This document shows, one piece after another, positions 1 through 7,151 of a DNA stretch of 23,395 bases. The notes below the pieces were generated by a model that made no database searches, had not been told where the DNA came from, and saw nothing but the letters and a program-made list of their open reading frames with translations. This DNA is from JBBRWV01 sp038248985 (GTDB lineage: Bacteria > Planctomycetota > Phycisphaerae > WQYP01): the NCBI GenBank assembly GCA_038248985.1, contig JBBRWV010000051.1, positions 1 to 23,395 on the forward strand, read 5' to 3'. Made by a program: the position numbers and the translations under genes. Each line of letters opens with the position of its first letter. The stretch's first letter is position 1.

Positions 1-388
1 AAGAGGGGGTTCCGGGGGGGGTAGTGGTGCCGCCGACGAGGGAGGTGCCACCCAGAGTCGGGACGGAGGGAGTGGAGCCCGGCAGGGTGGTGAGGATGGT
101 GACGCTCGGCGCGACAGTGGCGGGCGCGGAGGTGGCGGGAGTGCTGGTCAGGAGCGCGGGGTTGGTGGAAGCGCCGGGGGGCGCGATGAGGATGCCGCCA
201 CCGGGGGGGACGCCGACGGGGTTGGAGGGGGAGGGGTCGGTAGTTGTCAAGGAGGGGGTGCGGGTGGCGATGGGGACATCGGCGTTATTGGGTTTGGTGG
301 GCTGGTTGCCGGAGTAGGCGAAATAGCCGACGACGCCGAGCAAGAGGAGGAAGGCACAAATAAGTCCAACTTTCACATCCGTGCGCAT
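1..388 (-). CDS. N-terminal part of a secreted or membrane-anchored Pro/Thr/Ser-rich protein (runs off the window)
   Basis: The frame opens at ATG 388-386 on the minus strand, with an AGGAG Shine-Dalgarno sequence just upstream, and stays open for 129 codons to the window edge. The protein begins MRTDVKVGLICAFLLLLGVV, a short basic start followed by one hydrophobic segment (about residues 8-25): an uncleaved signal anchor or signal peptide. From about residue 28 it is a low-complexity stretch rich in Pro, Thr, Ser, Gly and Ala, as in an extended envelope-spanning linker. From memory, planctomycete proteins with this kind of start often carry a C-terminal LysM peptidoglycan-binding domain, but that part lies outside the window, so this is only a guess. 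The C-rich coding strand follows the local strand bias. The frame is clear; the function is unknown. Confidence 0.7.
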   Translation of the reverse strand, partial: MRTDVKVGLICAFLLLLGVVGYFAYSGNQPTKPNNADVPIATRTPSLTTTDPSPSNPVGVPPGGGILIAPPGASTNPALLTSTPATSAPATVAPSVTILTTLPGSTPSVPTLGGTSLVGGTTTPPGTPS

Positions 389-628
389 GGGGGGTCTCCT
401 GTAGAAAAAGCCGAGAAACGTCGGCGGGGATTTAGTAAGTAACAGTGTATTGCGTGAAGGCGTTTGCATCCAGTGTTTGCGTGGAGGGGTGAGGATCGAA
501 CCTGAAGATTTTACGACGTCAAACGACCGTGGTCCAAACGTGCGATCATCCCCTTTTCGAGCATCGCGCCTGCAAAAGGGTCAGGGGGGGCAGGCGTCAA
601 TGGTCAACGACGTTCCCGGTTGCGCCGC
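389..628. other. Intergenic region between secDF and the anchored-protein gene
   Basis: No convincing gene was found in these 240 bases. They separate the secDF stop from the next minus-strand start. The stretch holds a 7-base-phased repeat (573-607), a 7-bp inverted repeat CGCCTGC/GCAGGCG (567-573 and 590-596, no T-run beside it), and a tRNA-like stretch at 482-553 that fails on stem pairing. No clear promoter was recognised for the downstream gene. Confidence 0.5.
573..607 (+). repeat. Degenerate heptanucleotide repeat, five units
   Basis: Read in 7-base steps, the + strand gives CAAAAGG, GTCAGGG, GGGGCAG, GCGTCAA and TGGTCAA. The GTCAGGG unit recurs in the nadA repeat (11507-11513) and, on the other strand, in the gluQRS repeat (20668-20674). 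It lies just downstream of the secDF stop. The phasing is imperfect here, so this is the weakest of the six copies. Confidence 0.35.
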
Positions 629-3600
629 TCAGGTTTTGGTGAGGTCGGTGGTGGGGGTGATGAGGAAGGGGTTGGGGGAATCGGAATCGTACGAACGCTT
701 GATTTTGAGGGAGAGCAGCGCGGGGCTGGCGATGGCGAGGGTGGAGTAGGCACCGGTGATGACGCCGATGAGCATGGCGAAGGCGAAGCCGCGGGTGGCT
801 TCTCCGCCCCAGATGTAGAGGATGAGGACGGTGATGAAGACGGTGAAGGTGGTCCAGATGGTACGGCCGAAGCACTGGTTGATGGCGTCATTAAGAAGCT
901 TGGCGCTGATGGGGTTGGTGGAGCGGCCGCGGAGTTCGCGGACGCGATCGAAGATGACGATGGTGTCGTTGACGGAGTAGCCAATGATGGTGAGGTAGGC
1001 GGCGATCATGGTGAGGTTGATTTTGAAATCGGAGATGAGGAGGAAGTTGGCGTGTCCGCCGAAGACCTTGTGGTAGATGACTCCGGAGAGGACGGTGGCG
1101 GCGAGGGCGACGGAGGCGTCGTGCAAGAGGGAGAGGATGGCGCCGATGCCGTAGAGGATGCCGCCGAAGCGAATCCAGACGTAAATAACGATGAGGACGA
1201 GGGAGACGATGATGGAGACGAGGGCCTGGATTTTGGCTTGGCCGGCGACGACGGCGTCGAAGCTGGTGACGCCATCGAAGGGGTCAGCGCTTTGGAGGGC
1301 GGTGGTGACGATCTGCCACTCGGTGGCGGCGACTCTTTCGGGCCAGTTGGCGGCGGTGGCGGGGATGGAGGAATCGACGGAGACGACGACAGCGCGGGTG
1401 AGGGGGCGGGTGTCGTCTTCTTTAGCGGGGACGCCTATTTTCGCGGGGGAAGTGGCGGCGGCGGTGGCTGCGGCAGGGGCAGTGTTCGCGGGCGCGGTGG
1501 CGGCATTTTCGAGTGCGGTGATGGGGATGACGCGGAACTCGCGATAGGGAACATCCTTGAGAGAACCGGATTGGCGGGTGGTGCGAATGCGATCGGTGAG
1601 TTGCTCCGCAGTTTGGGGCGGGTTCATGTTTTCGAGTAGGACGGCGGTGCCATTGATGAAATTGGTGACGTCGCGATTGGGGATGCCGGTGATGGGGGTG
1701 CCCTCGAAGACCTGGTCGAGGGTGCCGAAGGTGATGGGGACGATGACGTAGGCACCGAGGAGCTCGGAGGCGGAATTTTGGGCGGTGAATTTGTGGTCAA
1801 AGATGGTGACTTGGGGTTTGACCTGGAGGACATCGGAGAATTGGCGGGCGAGGAGTTCGAGGAAGCGGGTGCGAATCTTGATGCCTTTGGCTTCATCATC
1901 GGCGATGCTGGTTTGCATTTCCCATTTGCGGCCGTCGGTGCCGATGCCGTAGACGCGGGATTGTTCGACATCTTTGAGGAGGGTGCGTTCAGCAGGGGTG
2001 AGGTCGGGGAGGAAGGGGATTTTCTGGATGCGTTCACGGACCTGGTCGAGGGTGAGGGTGGCGTGTGGGCTGAGTTTGAAGGTGACCTGGGTACCGCCGC
2101 GGAACTCGGTATCGTATTTTTCATCGCCGCGGGCGAAGAAGGCGACGATGCCGGCGAGGGTGATGAGGGTGGAGAAGGCCCAGAAGTAATAGCGTTTGCC
2201 GATCCAATCGATGTTGGAGACGGTGATGACGCGCATGAAGGGCCAGTGGCCGTTGCGGAGCCAGGTGAGGGTGACGATTTCGCGGAAGTATTCAGCGATG
2301 GAGTGGTCGTCGATGTGTTTGATGAGGCCCCACTTGATGCCGGCATACATGAAGGTGCGGGTGACGAAGAGGGCGGTGAACATGTGGACGATGAGGCCGA
2401 TGAGGAGGGTGACGCCAAAGCCTTTGACTTCTTCGGAGCCGTAGGCGATGAGGACCATGGAGGTGAGGGAGGTGGTGAGATTGGCGTCGAAGATGGTCCA
2501 GAAGACTTTGTCGTAGCCGAGGCGGACGGCCATGGCGAGGGAGGCGCCTTTGTGTATTTCTTCGCGGATGCGCTCGTTGATGAGGACGTTGGCGTCGACG
2601 GCCATGCCGAGGGTGAGGACGAGGCCGGCGATACCGGGGAGGGTGAAGGTGCCGCCGAGGAAGGCCATGGCTCCGAGGATCATGATGAGGTTGATGACGA
2701 CGGCGATGTTGGCGAAGGCACCGGTGATGGTGTAGTAGAGGAGCATGAAGATGGCGACGGCGATGAGGGCGTAAATGGAGGAGTTGAATCCGGCGGTAAT
2801 GTTGTCATGTCCGAGTTCGGGGGTGATGACCTGAACGGAGATGGGTTCTTTCTGGAGGGTGGCAGGGAGGGAACCGGCTTCGAGGATTTTGACGAGGTTT
2901 TCGGCTTCGCGGCGGATTTGATCGGCGGAACGTGTGGGGGTGACGCTGCCGAAGGTGATTTGTCCATCGCCAGTGAGGATGGGGCCCATGATGTTGGGGG
3001 CGGAGATGGCGCGGTTATCGAGGAGGATGGCCATGGGGCGGCTAACGTTGTTGGCGGTGAGTTCACCGAAGAGTGATCCGCCGGACTGGTCAAACTTGAA
3101 ACTGACGGCGAGCTTGCCTTGATCGCTGGAGGTGCGGGCGTCGGCGAGTTTCCAATCTCGGCGATCGGGGTCGTGGGTGAGGGAGTGGGCGAGGTCGGTA
3201 TAGAGGAGGATGTAAGGTTGGGCGGCCCAGATGGAGGTGATGTAGCCGCCGCGGGTGAGGCTGTCGACGCCGGAGGGATCGACTTCGAACCAGGCCATAT
3301 TTTGGATGGCGCGGCGCGGGCCGTTGGCCTCGAGGCTTTGGAGTGCGGCGACGTAGGCTTCGGAGTATCCGCCGAGGTCTTTTTCGGTGACGGCGATGCG
3401 GAAGTCGAGGACACCTGCGGCGGTGACCATGCGTTGGAGATCGGCGGGGTCATCGAGGCCGAAGCCAGCGGTTTTGCGGAAGTTTTTGTGGGCTTCAATG
3501 ACGCGTTCGATCAAGGCGCGCTGGGAGGCATATTGTTGAGGGAACTTGGCGAGTTCTTCGGCGGCGGGTTTGTTGTTTTCGTTTTCGGTGGCGACGAGGA

Positions 3601-4240
3601 GGCTTTGGAGTTTGGCGACATCGACATTGGAGGCGGTGACGGCGCTTTGGGCGGTCTCGTAGGTGCCTTTGGTATGGGCGAGGGTTTTGATGAGATCATC
3701 GGGGTAGGCCATGGCGCTAGGGAATTTTTTAGCTTCGGTGAGAGCGGATTCGCGGGCGGCATGGGCGTCGGCAAGTTTGACGAGAAGGTCATGCCGGGGT
3801 GTGCCGAGGGGTGCGAGTTCGGTGATGGCGGCATCACGGTCGGGTCCGGCGGGACGGGCGACGGCGGAGAGGATTTCACTTTGGCGCAGGGAGGACTTGC
3901 GGAGATCTTCGAGGGTGGCGTTGAATTTTTCGCGGGCATCGCGGGTTTTGGCGTCAGCGAGGGGCATTTGGATTTGGATGCGTTTGTTGCCGATGACGCG
4001 CCAGATGAGGTTTTTCTGCTGGAGGGGATCGACGCGGAGTTTGAGGACGTTGACGACGCGTTGGGCGAGGTCGGCGGTATCGCCGGAGCCTTCATACTTG
4101 CTGAGATCGAGTTCGTAGAGGAGGGAGGTGCCGCCCTGGAGGTCAATGCCGTAGCGGAGGCTGAACATGTAGATGGAGCCGATGGAGAGTCCGATGGCGA
4201 TGAAGATGATGGCGAAGCGCCAGAAGAGTGACTGTTTCAT
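629..4240 (-). CDS. secDF: SecDF fusion, protein translocase accessory subunit with enlarged periplasmic domains
   Basis: A single chain of 1203 residues in which SecD (about 1-660) is fused to SecF (about 680-1203). SecDF uses the proton gradient to help pull exported proteins through SecYEG at the inner membrane. SecD features: TM1 at 8-27, the GIDLQGGTSLLYELD motif (31-45) and the TM4-region motif GMAVDANVLINERIREE (545-561). SecF features: a TM at about 687-703, TEFRGGTQV (711-719), and GYSVNDTIVIFDRVREL (1087-1103). The chosen start gives the canonical MKQSLFWRF opening. An in-frame ATG 75 bases upstream would add a 25-residue leader translated from a repeat tract and is rejected. Unusually long are a charged, probably helical insert at about 100-260 of SecD P1 and a SecF periplasmic region of about 300 residues with an Ala/Thr-rich linker (911-935). 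It lies 171 bp after yajC on the same strand, probably co-transcribed. Confidence 0.96.
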   Translation of the reverse strand: MKQSLFWRFAIIFIAIGLSIGSIYMFSLRYGIDLQGGTSLLYELDLSKYEGSGDTADLAQRVVNVLKLRVDPLQQKNLIWRVIGNKRIQIQMPLADAKTRDAREKFNATLEDLRKSSLRQSEILSAVARPAGPDRDAAITELAPLGTPRHDLLVKLADAHAARESALTEAKKFPSAMAYPDDLIKTLAHTKGTYETAQSAVTASNVDVAKLQSLLVATENENNKPAAEELAKFPQQYASQRALIERVIEAHKNFRKTAGFGLDDPADLQRMVTAAGVLDFRIAVTEKDLGGYSEAYVAALQSLEANGPRRAIQNMAWFEVDPSGVDSLTRGGYITSIWAAQPYILLYTDLAHSLTHDPDRRDWKLADARTSSDQGKLAVSFKFDQSGGSLFGELTANNVSRPMAILLDNRAISAPNIMGPILTGDGQITFGSVTPTRSADQIRREAENLVKILEAGSLPATLQKEPISVQVITPELGHDNITAGFNSSIYALIAVAIFMLLYYTITGAFANIAVVINLIMILGAMAFLGGTFTLPGIAGLVLTLGMAVDANVLINERIREEIHKGASLAMAVRLGYDKVFWTIFDANLTTSLTSMVLIAYGSEEVKGFGVTLLIGLIVHMFTALFVTRTFMYAGIKWGLIKHIDDHSIAEYFREIVTLTWLRNGHWPFMRVITVSNIDWIGKRYYFWAFSTLITLAGIVAFFARGDEKYDTEFRGGTQVTFKLSPHATLTLDQVRERIQKIPFLPDLTPAERTLLKDVEQSRVYGIGTDGRKWEMQTSIADDEAKGIKIRTRFLELLARQFSDVLQVKPQVTIFDHKFTAQNSASELLGAYVIVPITFGTLDQVFEGTPITGIPNRDVTNFINGTAVLLENMNPPQTAEQLTDRIRTTRQSGSLKDVPYREFRVIPITALENAATAPANTAPAAATAAATSPAKIGVPAKEDDTRPLTRAVVVSVDSSIPATAANWPERVAATEWQIVTTALQSADPFDGVTSFDAVVAGQAKIQALVSIIVSLVLIVIYVWIRFGGILYGIGAILSLLHDASVALAATVLSGVIYHKVFGGHANFLLISDFKINLTMIAAYLTIIGYSVNDTIVIFDRVRELRGRSTNPISAKLLNDAINQCFGRTIWTTFTVFITVLILYIWGGEATRGFAFAMLIGVITGAYSTLAIASPALLSLKIKRSYDSDSPNPFLITPTTDLTKT

Positions 4241-4255
4241 GTGTGATATGAGTAG

Positions 4256-4283
4256 CAAGAAGCAGGAAGCCGGAGGCAAGAAG
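4256..4283 (+). repeat. Degenerate heptanucleotide repeat, four units
   Basis: The + strand reads CAAGAAG, CAGGAAG, CCGGAGG, CAAGAAG in exact 7-base phase, 16 bases upstream of the secDF start in the yajC-secDF spacer. First and last units are identical. It resembles the short tandemly repeated heptamers described in cyanobacteria. Translating it accounts for the spurious N-terminal extension of the longest secDF frame. Confidence 0.6.
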
Positions 4284-4411
4284 CGAACAGGTGTGGCCCG
4301 GGTATGAAGGGGCAAATGTCAGCTCATGTCTTCAGACTTCGGGCTTGTGGCGTCTCCTCCTTACGGCGTTGTCAAAGACTGTAACGGGATGGGTGTATGG
4401 GGGGATGGGTG

Positions 4412-4894
4412 TTACTTGGCTTTTTCGTCGGACAGGACTTTTTGGATGGCGGATTTCATGTAGACGGCTTTGACGTTGGCGGACTCGTCAATTTTGAGGG
4501 TGATTTCGTCGCCGTCGATGGCGGTGACGCGGGCGACCATGCCGCCGATGGTCATGACGCGGTCGCCTTTTTTCATTTCGGAGATCATGGCTTTGCGTTT
4601 TTTCTCATCTTTGCGTTGGCCGCGGAAGAGGACGAAGTAGAGGAGAACGAGCATGAGGGTGAGTGGGACGAAGAGGTTGCTGAAAATGCTGCCGGAGGGG
4701 GCGGCGGCTTTTTGGGTGTCGGCGGGTTTGGTCTGGGCACCGTCGGCGCCGGTGAGGCCGGATTGGATGGTGGTGTTGGTGACGCCTGCGCCGCCAGCGG
4801 TGGATGGGTTGCTGCCGCTGGCGGGATCGGGGTTGCCAGTTGCGGGGGCTGTGGTGCCCAATTGAGCCAAGGGGATCAAGTTCAGGTGCATCAT
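4412..4894 (-). CDS. yajC: YajC, Sec translocase auxiliary subunit with a long Ala/Thr/Pro-rich N-terminus
   Basis: A protein of 160 residues. YajC is a small single-pass inner-membrane protein that associates with SecDF and SecYEG. The core is at 70-160: one TM segment (about 73-90, FVPLTLMLVLLYFVLFRGQR), then the basic RKDEKKRKAMISEMKKGDRV and the MTIGGMVARVTAIDGDEITL beta region typical of the family. The N-terminal 70 residues are low-complexity and make it longer than the usual size of about 110. The start at 4894 has GAGG nine bases upstream; a tandem ATG follows directly. A longer frame reaching 4990 lacks a comparable site and reads into unrelated sequence. Lying immediately before secDF on the same strand supports the assignment. 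Confidence 0.93.
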   Translation of the reverse strand: MMHLNLIPLAQLGTTAPATGNPDPASGSNPSTAGGAGVTNTTIQSGLTGADGAQTKPADTQKAAAPSGSIFSNLFVPLTLMLVLLYFVLFRGQRKDEKKRKAMISEMKKGDRVMTIGGMVARVTAIDGDEITLKIDESANVKAVYMKSAIQKVLSDEKAK

Positions 4895-5106
4895 CCGTAA
4901 AGTCCTCAAGGGGAAGGTGTGGAAGGGTTGCGCGAGTGGAGCGAAACACACGTTCGCCGAATGCGGCGCAACCCCGAAAAGATCGACCATTGTCGGGTTA
5001 ATCGGGATTAAAGTAAAGGCGATGGAGGAGGTGAAACGCGGCGCTGGGGCGCGTGGGGGGAGGAAGCTGGTAGGGGTGGGACTGGAGGGGGGGCCGGCAA
5101 AAAGGA

Positions 5107-5143
5107 CAACGCCGCACGTGCCTCCTTGCAGCGTGCGGCGTTG
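5107..5143 (-). terminator. Strong hairpin terminator of the B12-fold gene
   Basis: A perfect 12-bp inverted repeat (5107-5118 and 5132-5143, CAACGCCGCACG against CGTGCGGCGTTG) with a 13-base loop, about 50 bases past the stop of the minus-strand gene. Read on the minus strand, it is followed by TCCTTTTTG, a T-rich tract typical of intrinsic termination. On the + strand only a weaker TTTCTCTCTCT follows. Confidence 0.85.
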
Positions 5144-5190
5144 GGCGTTTCTCTCTCTCTCCAGCGGTTTATTCGCAGTTTATTCGCGGG

Positions 5191-5913
5191 TTACTCGCCG
5201 CGGACGCCGACGGGTTTCTTGATGCGGCGTTTGCGGCCAACGGTTTGTTGTTCAGGGGTGGCGCGTTTGGCGGGGTAGTCATCGAGCATTTCGAGGGAGG
5301 AGATGGGATCGGGGGCGAAGAGGTCGGAGCCGATTTCTTCGGCGAGGCCCTCGGCGCGGTTGAAGACGCCGCCGGAGCAGATGACCTGGAGTTTGGGAGC
5401 GATACCAACGTCGTGGAGGAGATCGATGAGTTGGCGGACCATGGGGGCGGCGGAGGGGATGGTGCCGTAAACCATGAGGACTTGGGGTTGGAGTTGTCCG
5501 ATCCAGCCGACGATTTCATCATTGGGGACGCCACCGCCGGCGAAGTGGACGGACCAGCCGTGGGCTTCGGCGAGGTCGGTGGTGATTTGGGCACCGAGTT
5601 CTTCAGGTTCGCCGGGGGAGCAGACGACGAGCATGGTGCGTCCGTTGCGTTCCTGGCGGGGGAGGCGGAGGCAGACCTGATCGGCAAGCATGCGGAGAAG
5701 ACGTGAGGCCATGTGGTGGACGCCGGTGTTGATGCGGTCAGCGCGGTAGAGGGCGGAGATTTTTTCCATGGTGGGCCAGATGAGCTGCATGAGGATTTCT
5801 TCAGCGGAGAGACCCTCTTCGAAGGCGTCAGCGACGACGGCGCGGGCGCCGGAGCGATCGCCGATGAAGAGGGGTTCAGTGAAGCGTTCGACGAGAGTTT
5901 CGAGTGCGGGCAT
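5191..5913 (-). CDS. B12-binding-domain protein lacking the usual axial-histidine motif
   Basis: A protein of 240 residues, start MPALETLVERFTEPL, chosen because AGGAG lies about nine bases upstream; a longer frame to 5970 has no such site. Residues 1-90 are a helical cap like the B12-binding_2 module (LMQLIWPTMEKISALYRADR, then HHMASRLLRMLADQV). Residues 93-210 form a flavodoxin-like Rossmann unit: TMLVVCSPGEPEELGAQI, then DLAEAHGWSVHFAGGGVPNDEIV, and VICSGGVFN. Known corrinoid proteins carry DxHxxG, whose His ligates cobalt; here the same place reads GEPEELG (101-107), with Glu instead of His. I recall planctomycete homologues with this same GEPEELG, so it is probably a family trait. It may bind cobalamin without His ligation, or another ligand; use as a light or redox sensor is speculation. 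The C-terminal tail is basic (GRKRRIKKP). It stands alone with its own terminator. Confidence 0.75.
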   Translation of the reverse strand: MPALETLVERFTEPLFIGDRSGARAVVADAFEEGLSAEEILMQLIWPTMEKISALYRADRINTGVHHMASRLLRMLADQVCLRLPRQERNGRTMLVVCSPGEPEELGAQITTDLAEAHGWSVHFAGGGVPNDEIVGWIGQLQPQVLMVYGTIPSAAPMVRQLIDLLHDVGIAPKLQVICSGGVFNRAEGLAEEIGSDLFAPDPISSLEMLDDYPAKRATPEQQTVGRKRRIKKPVGVRGE

Positions 5914-6431
5914 GGGGAGAACTCCTGTGGCTTGGGACTGCCTTGAGAATCCGTTCTTGAGGCGTGTCACAGGTTAAAGACCGAGCCGCTCCGGGCCGGA
6001 GTTTCGAGGTTCAGGGGATTTTTTCCGAATCTGGCTTCCGACTTATTCCTGCGGGAGTCAGGTTTCGGCTCGTGCAATCCGCTGAACTTCATACCCCTAT
6101 GTATTGGCGATCAGCCCTGATAATCTTTCCTAAATTAACATCTATAATTACCTATATTAACATTCTTAAGGGTTCGCCTTGTGAAGATGGGATGGAGGAG
6201 GCTATTGGGAGGCACAGAATTGACTTTTATAGGTCATATCTATTTTTTTATATATTACCTATTTTTACAATTCATTAGTTAAGATGGGATGTTTTGAAAT
6301 CGGACGTGGCTTGTGGGAGGGGGAGGGGCCCATAATGAGGGGATTTGCGCCCGAGGGCGTATTTGACGACGGAGCGGAGCAGGGGTAGAGTGGGCTTTTG
6401 CAGTTCATTTGCATATGCCGGTAGGTGTCTT
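5914..6431. other. Gene-free region with an AT-rich island
   Basis: These 518 bases lie between two divergent transcription units and hold no supportable gene; a 104-codon frame at 5964-6278 has no homologous look and no ribosome site. From about 6095 to 6295 the sequence becomes strongly AT-rich (TA-rich runs near 6120-6170 and 6225-6280), in contrast with the GC-rich surroundings. It contains direct repeats AAGATGGGATG (6184-6194 and 6281-6291) and ATTACCTAT (6147-6155 and 6254-6262). It must contain the promoter of the ABC operon and may contain that of the B12-fold gene, but no convincing -35/-10 pair was found. The TTGACT at 6220 has no -10 at proper spacing. Confidence 0.6.
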
Positions 6432-7151
6432 ATGCTCGCGGTCGCCGGGCTGGTGAAAACATTTGCGTCGCCGGAGGCGACGGGCGGACGACTGCCGGTG
6501 GTGCAGGTTGCGGATTTTCATCTGCAGGCCGGCGAGCAGGTGGCGCTGGTGGGGACGTCGGGAGCGGGCAAGACGACGTTTCTGCATTTGTTGGCGGGAA
6601 TCCTGACGGCGGATGAAGGGGCGATCACTTACACCCTCAATGGAGCGGCCACGGAGATCATGGCGCTGAAGGAAGCGCAGCGCGATCGCTTTCGCGGGCA
6701 GCACATCGGGTACATTTTTCAGACGCATCATTTATTGCCGGGGTTGACGGCGCTCGAGAATGTGCAGTTGGGAATGTCTTTCACGGGGCGGGCGGCGAGC
6801 GCGGAGTGGGCGCGGCATCTGTTGGAGGCGGTGGGGTTGGGGGAGCGGATGAAATACAAGCCGGGGAAATTGTCGGTGGGACAGCAGCAGCGGGTAGCGG
6901 TGGCGCGGGCAGTGTCGAATCGCCCGCAGATTGTGCTGGCGGATGAGCCGACGGGTTCGCTGGATGCGCCGAATGCGGCGGCGACGCTGGAATTAATTCG
7001 CAGGCTGTGCGGTGAGACGGGCGCGGCGTTGCTGCTGGTGACGCATGATGCACGGATTGCCGGACGGTTGCAGCGGCAGGTGCGTTGGGAGGAACTTTCG
7101 CAGGCGCGGGTGCCGGCGCGGGTGGACCCACCTGAGGAGGCACGGCCATGA
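6432..7151 (+). CDS. ABC transporter ATP-binding protein, LolD/MacB type
   Basis: A protein of 239 residues, the energising subunit of an inner-membrane ABC exporter or mechanotransmission complex. All ABC motifs are present: Walker A GTSGAGKT (41-48), Q-loop Gln97 (YIFQTHHLLPGLTALENV), signature LSVGQQQRVAVARA (147-160; Val replaces the usual Gly in LSGGQ), Walker B IVLADEPTGSLD (167-178) and H-loop His205 (LLVTHD). The spacing and the LLPGLTALENV sequence match the LolD/MacB/FtsE class, which pairs with FtsX-fold permeases. The start at 6432 gives a normal N-terminus (MLAVAGLVKTF) with a weak GGTAGG site upstream. The frame could extend to 6345, but that part is not conserved-looking. The stop overlaps the permease start by four bases (ATGA), so the two are translationally coupled. 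The substrate is unknown. Confidence 0.92.
   Translation: MLAVAGLVKTFASPEATGGRLPVVQVADFHLQAGEQVALVGTSGAGKTTFLHLLAGILTADEGAITYTLNGAATEIMALKEAQRDRFRGQHIGYIFQTHHLLPGLTALENVQLGMSFTGRAASAEWARHLLEAVGLGERMKYKPGKLSVGQQQRVAVARAVSNRPQIVLADEPTGSLDAPNAAATLELIRRLCGETGAALLLVTHDARIAGRLQRQVRWEELSQARVPARVDPPEEARP

Noticed and set aside
482..553. Minus-strand tRNA-like stretch of 72 bases, with GGTTCGATCC and ends GGGG/CCCC plus CCA
   Set aside because: Only the T-loop pattern and four acceptor pairs fit. The T-stem has three mismatches, and no D-arm or anticodon stem can be drawn. It may be a decayed tRNA fragment, but this is not supported.
567..596. Inverted repeat CGCCTGC/GCAGGCG as the secDF terminator
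   Set aside because: It is only 7 bp with a 16-base loop and has no T-run on either side.
620..4231. Long plus-strand open frames of up to 432 codons opposite secDF (for example 1778-3076 and 3119-4231)
   Set aside because: Their Gly/Glu/Asp-rich translations are the shadow of the strongly skewed codon use of secDF and show no domain or ribosome site.
4241..4315. Upstream ATG adding 25 residues to SecDF
   Set aside because: The added residues come from the heptamer repeat tract, and the canonical SecD N-terminus begins at 4240.
5964..6278. Open frame of 104 codons in the AT-rich gap
   Set aside because: There is no ribosome site, codon use is unlike all neighbours, and it spans the composition break.
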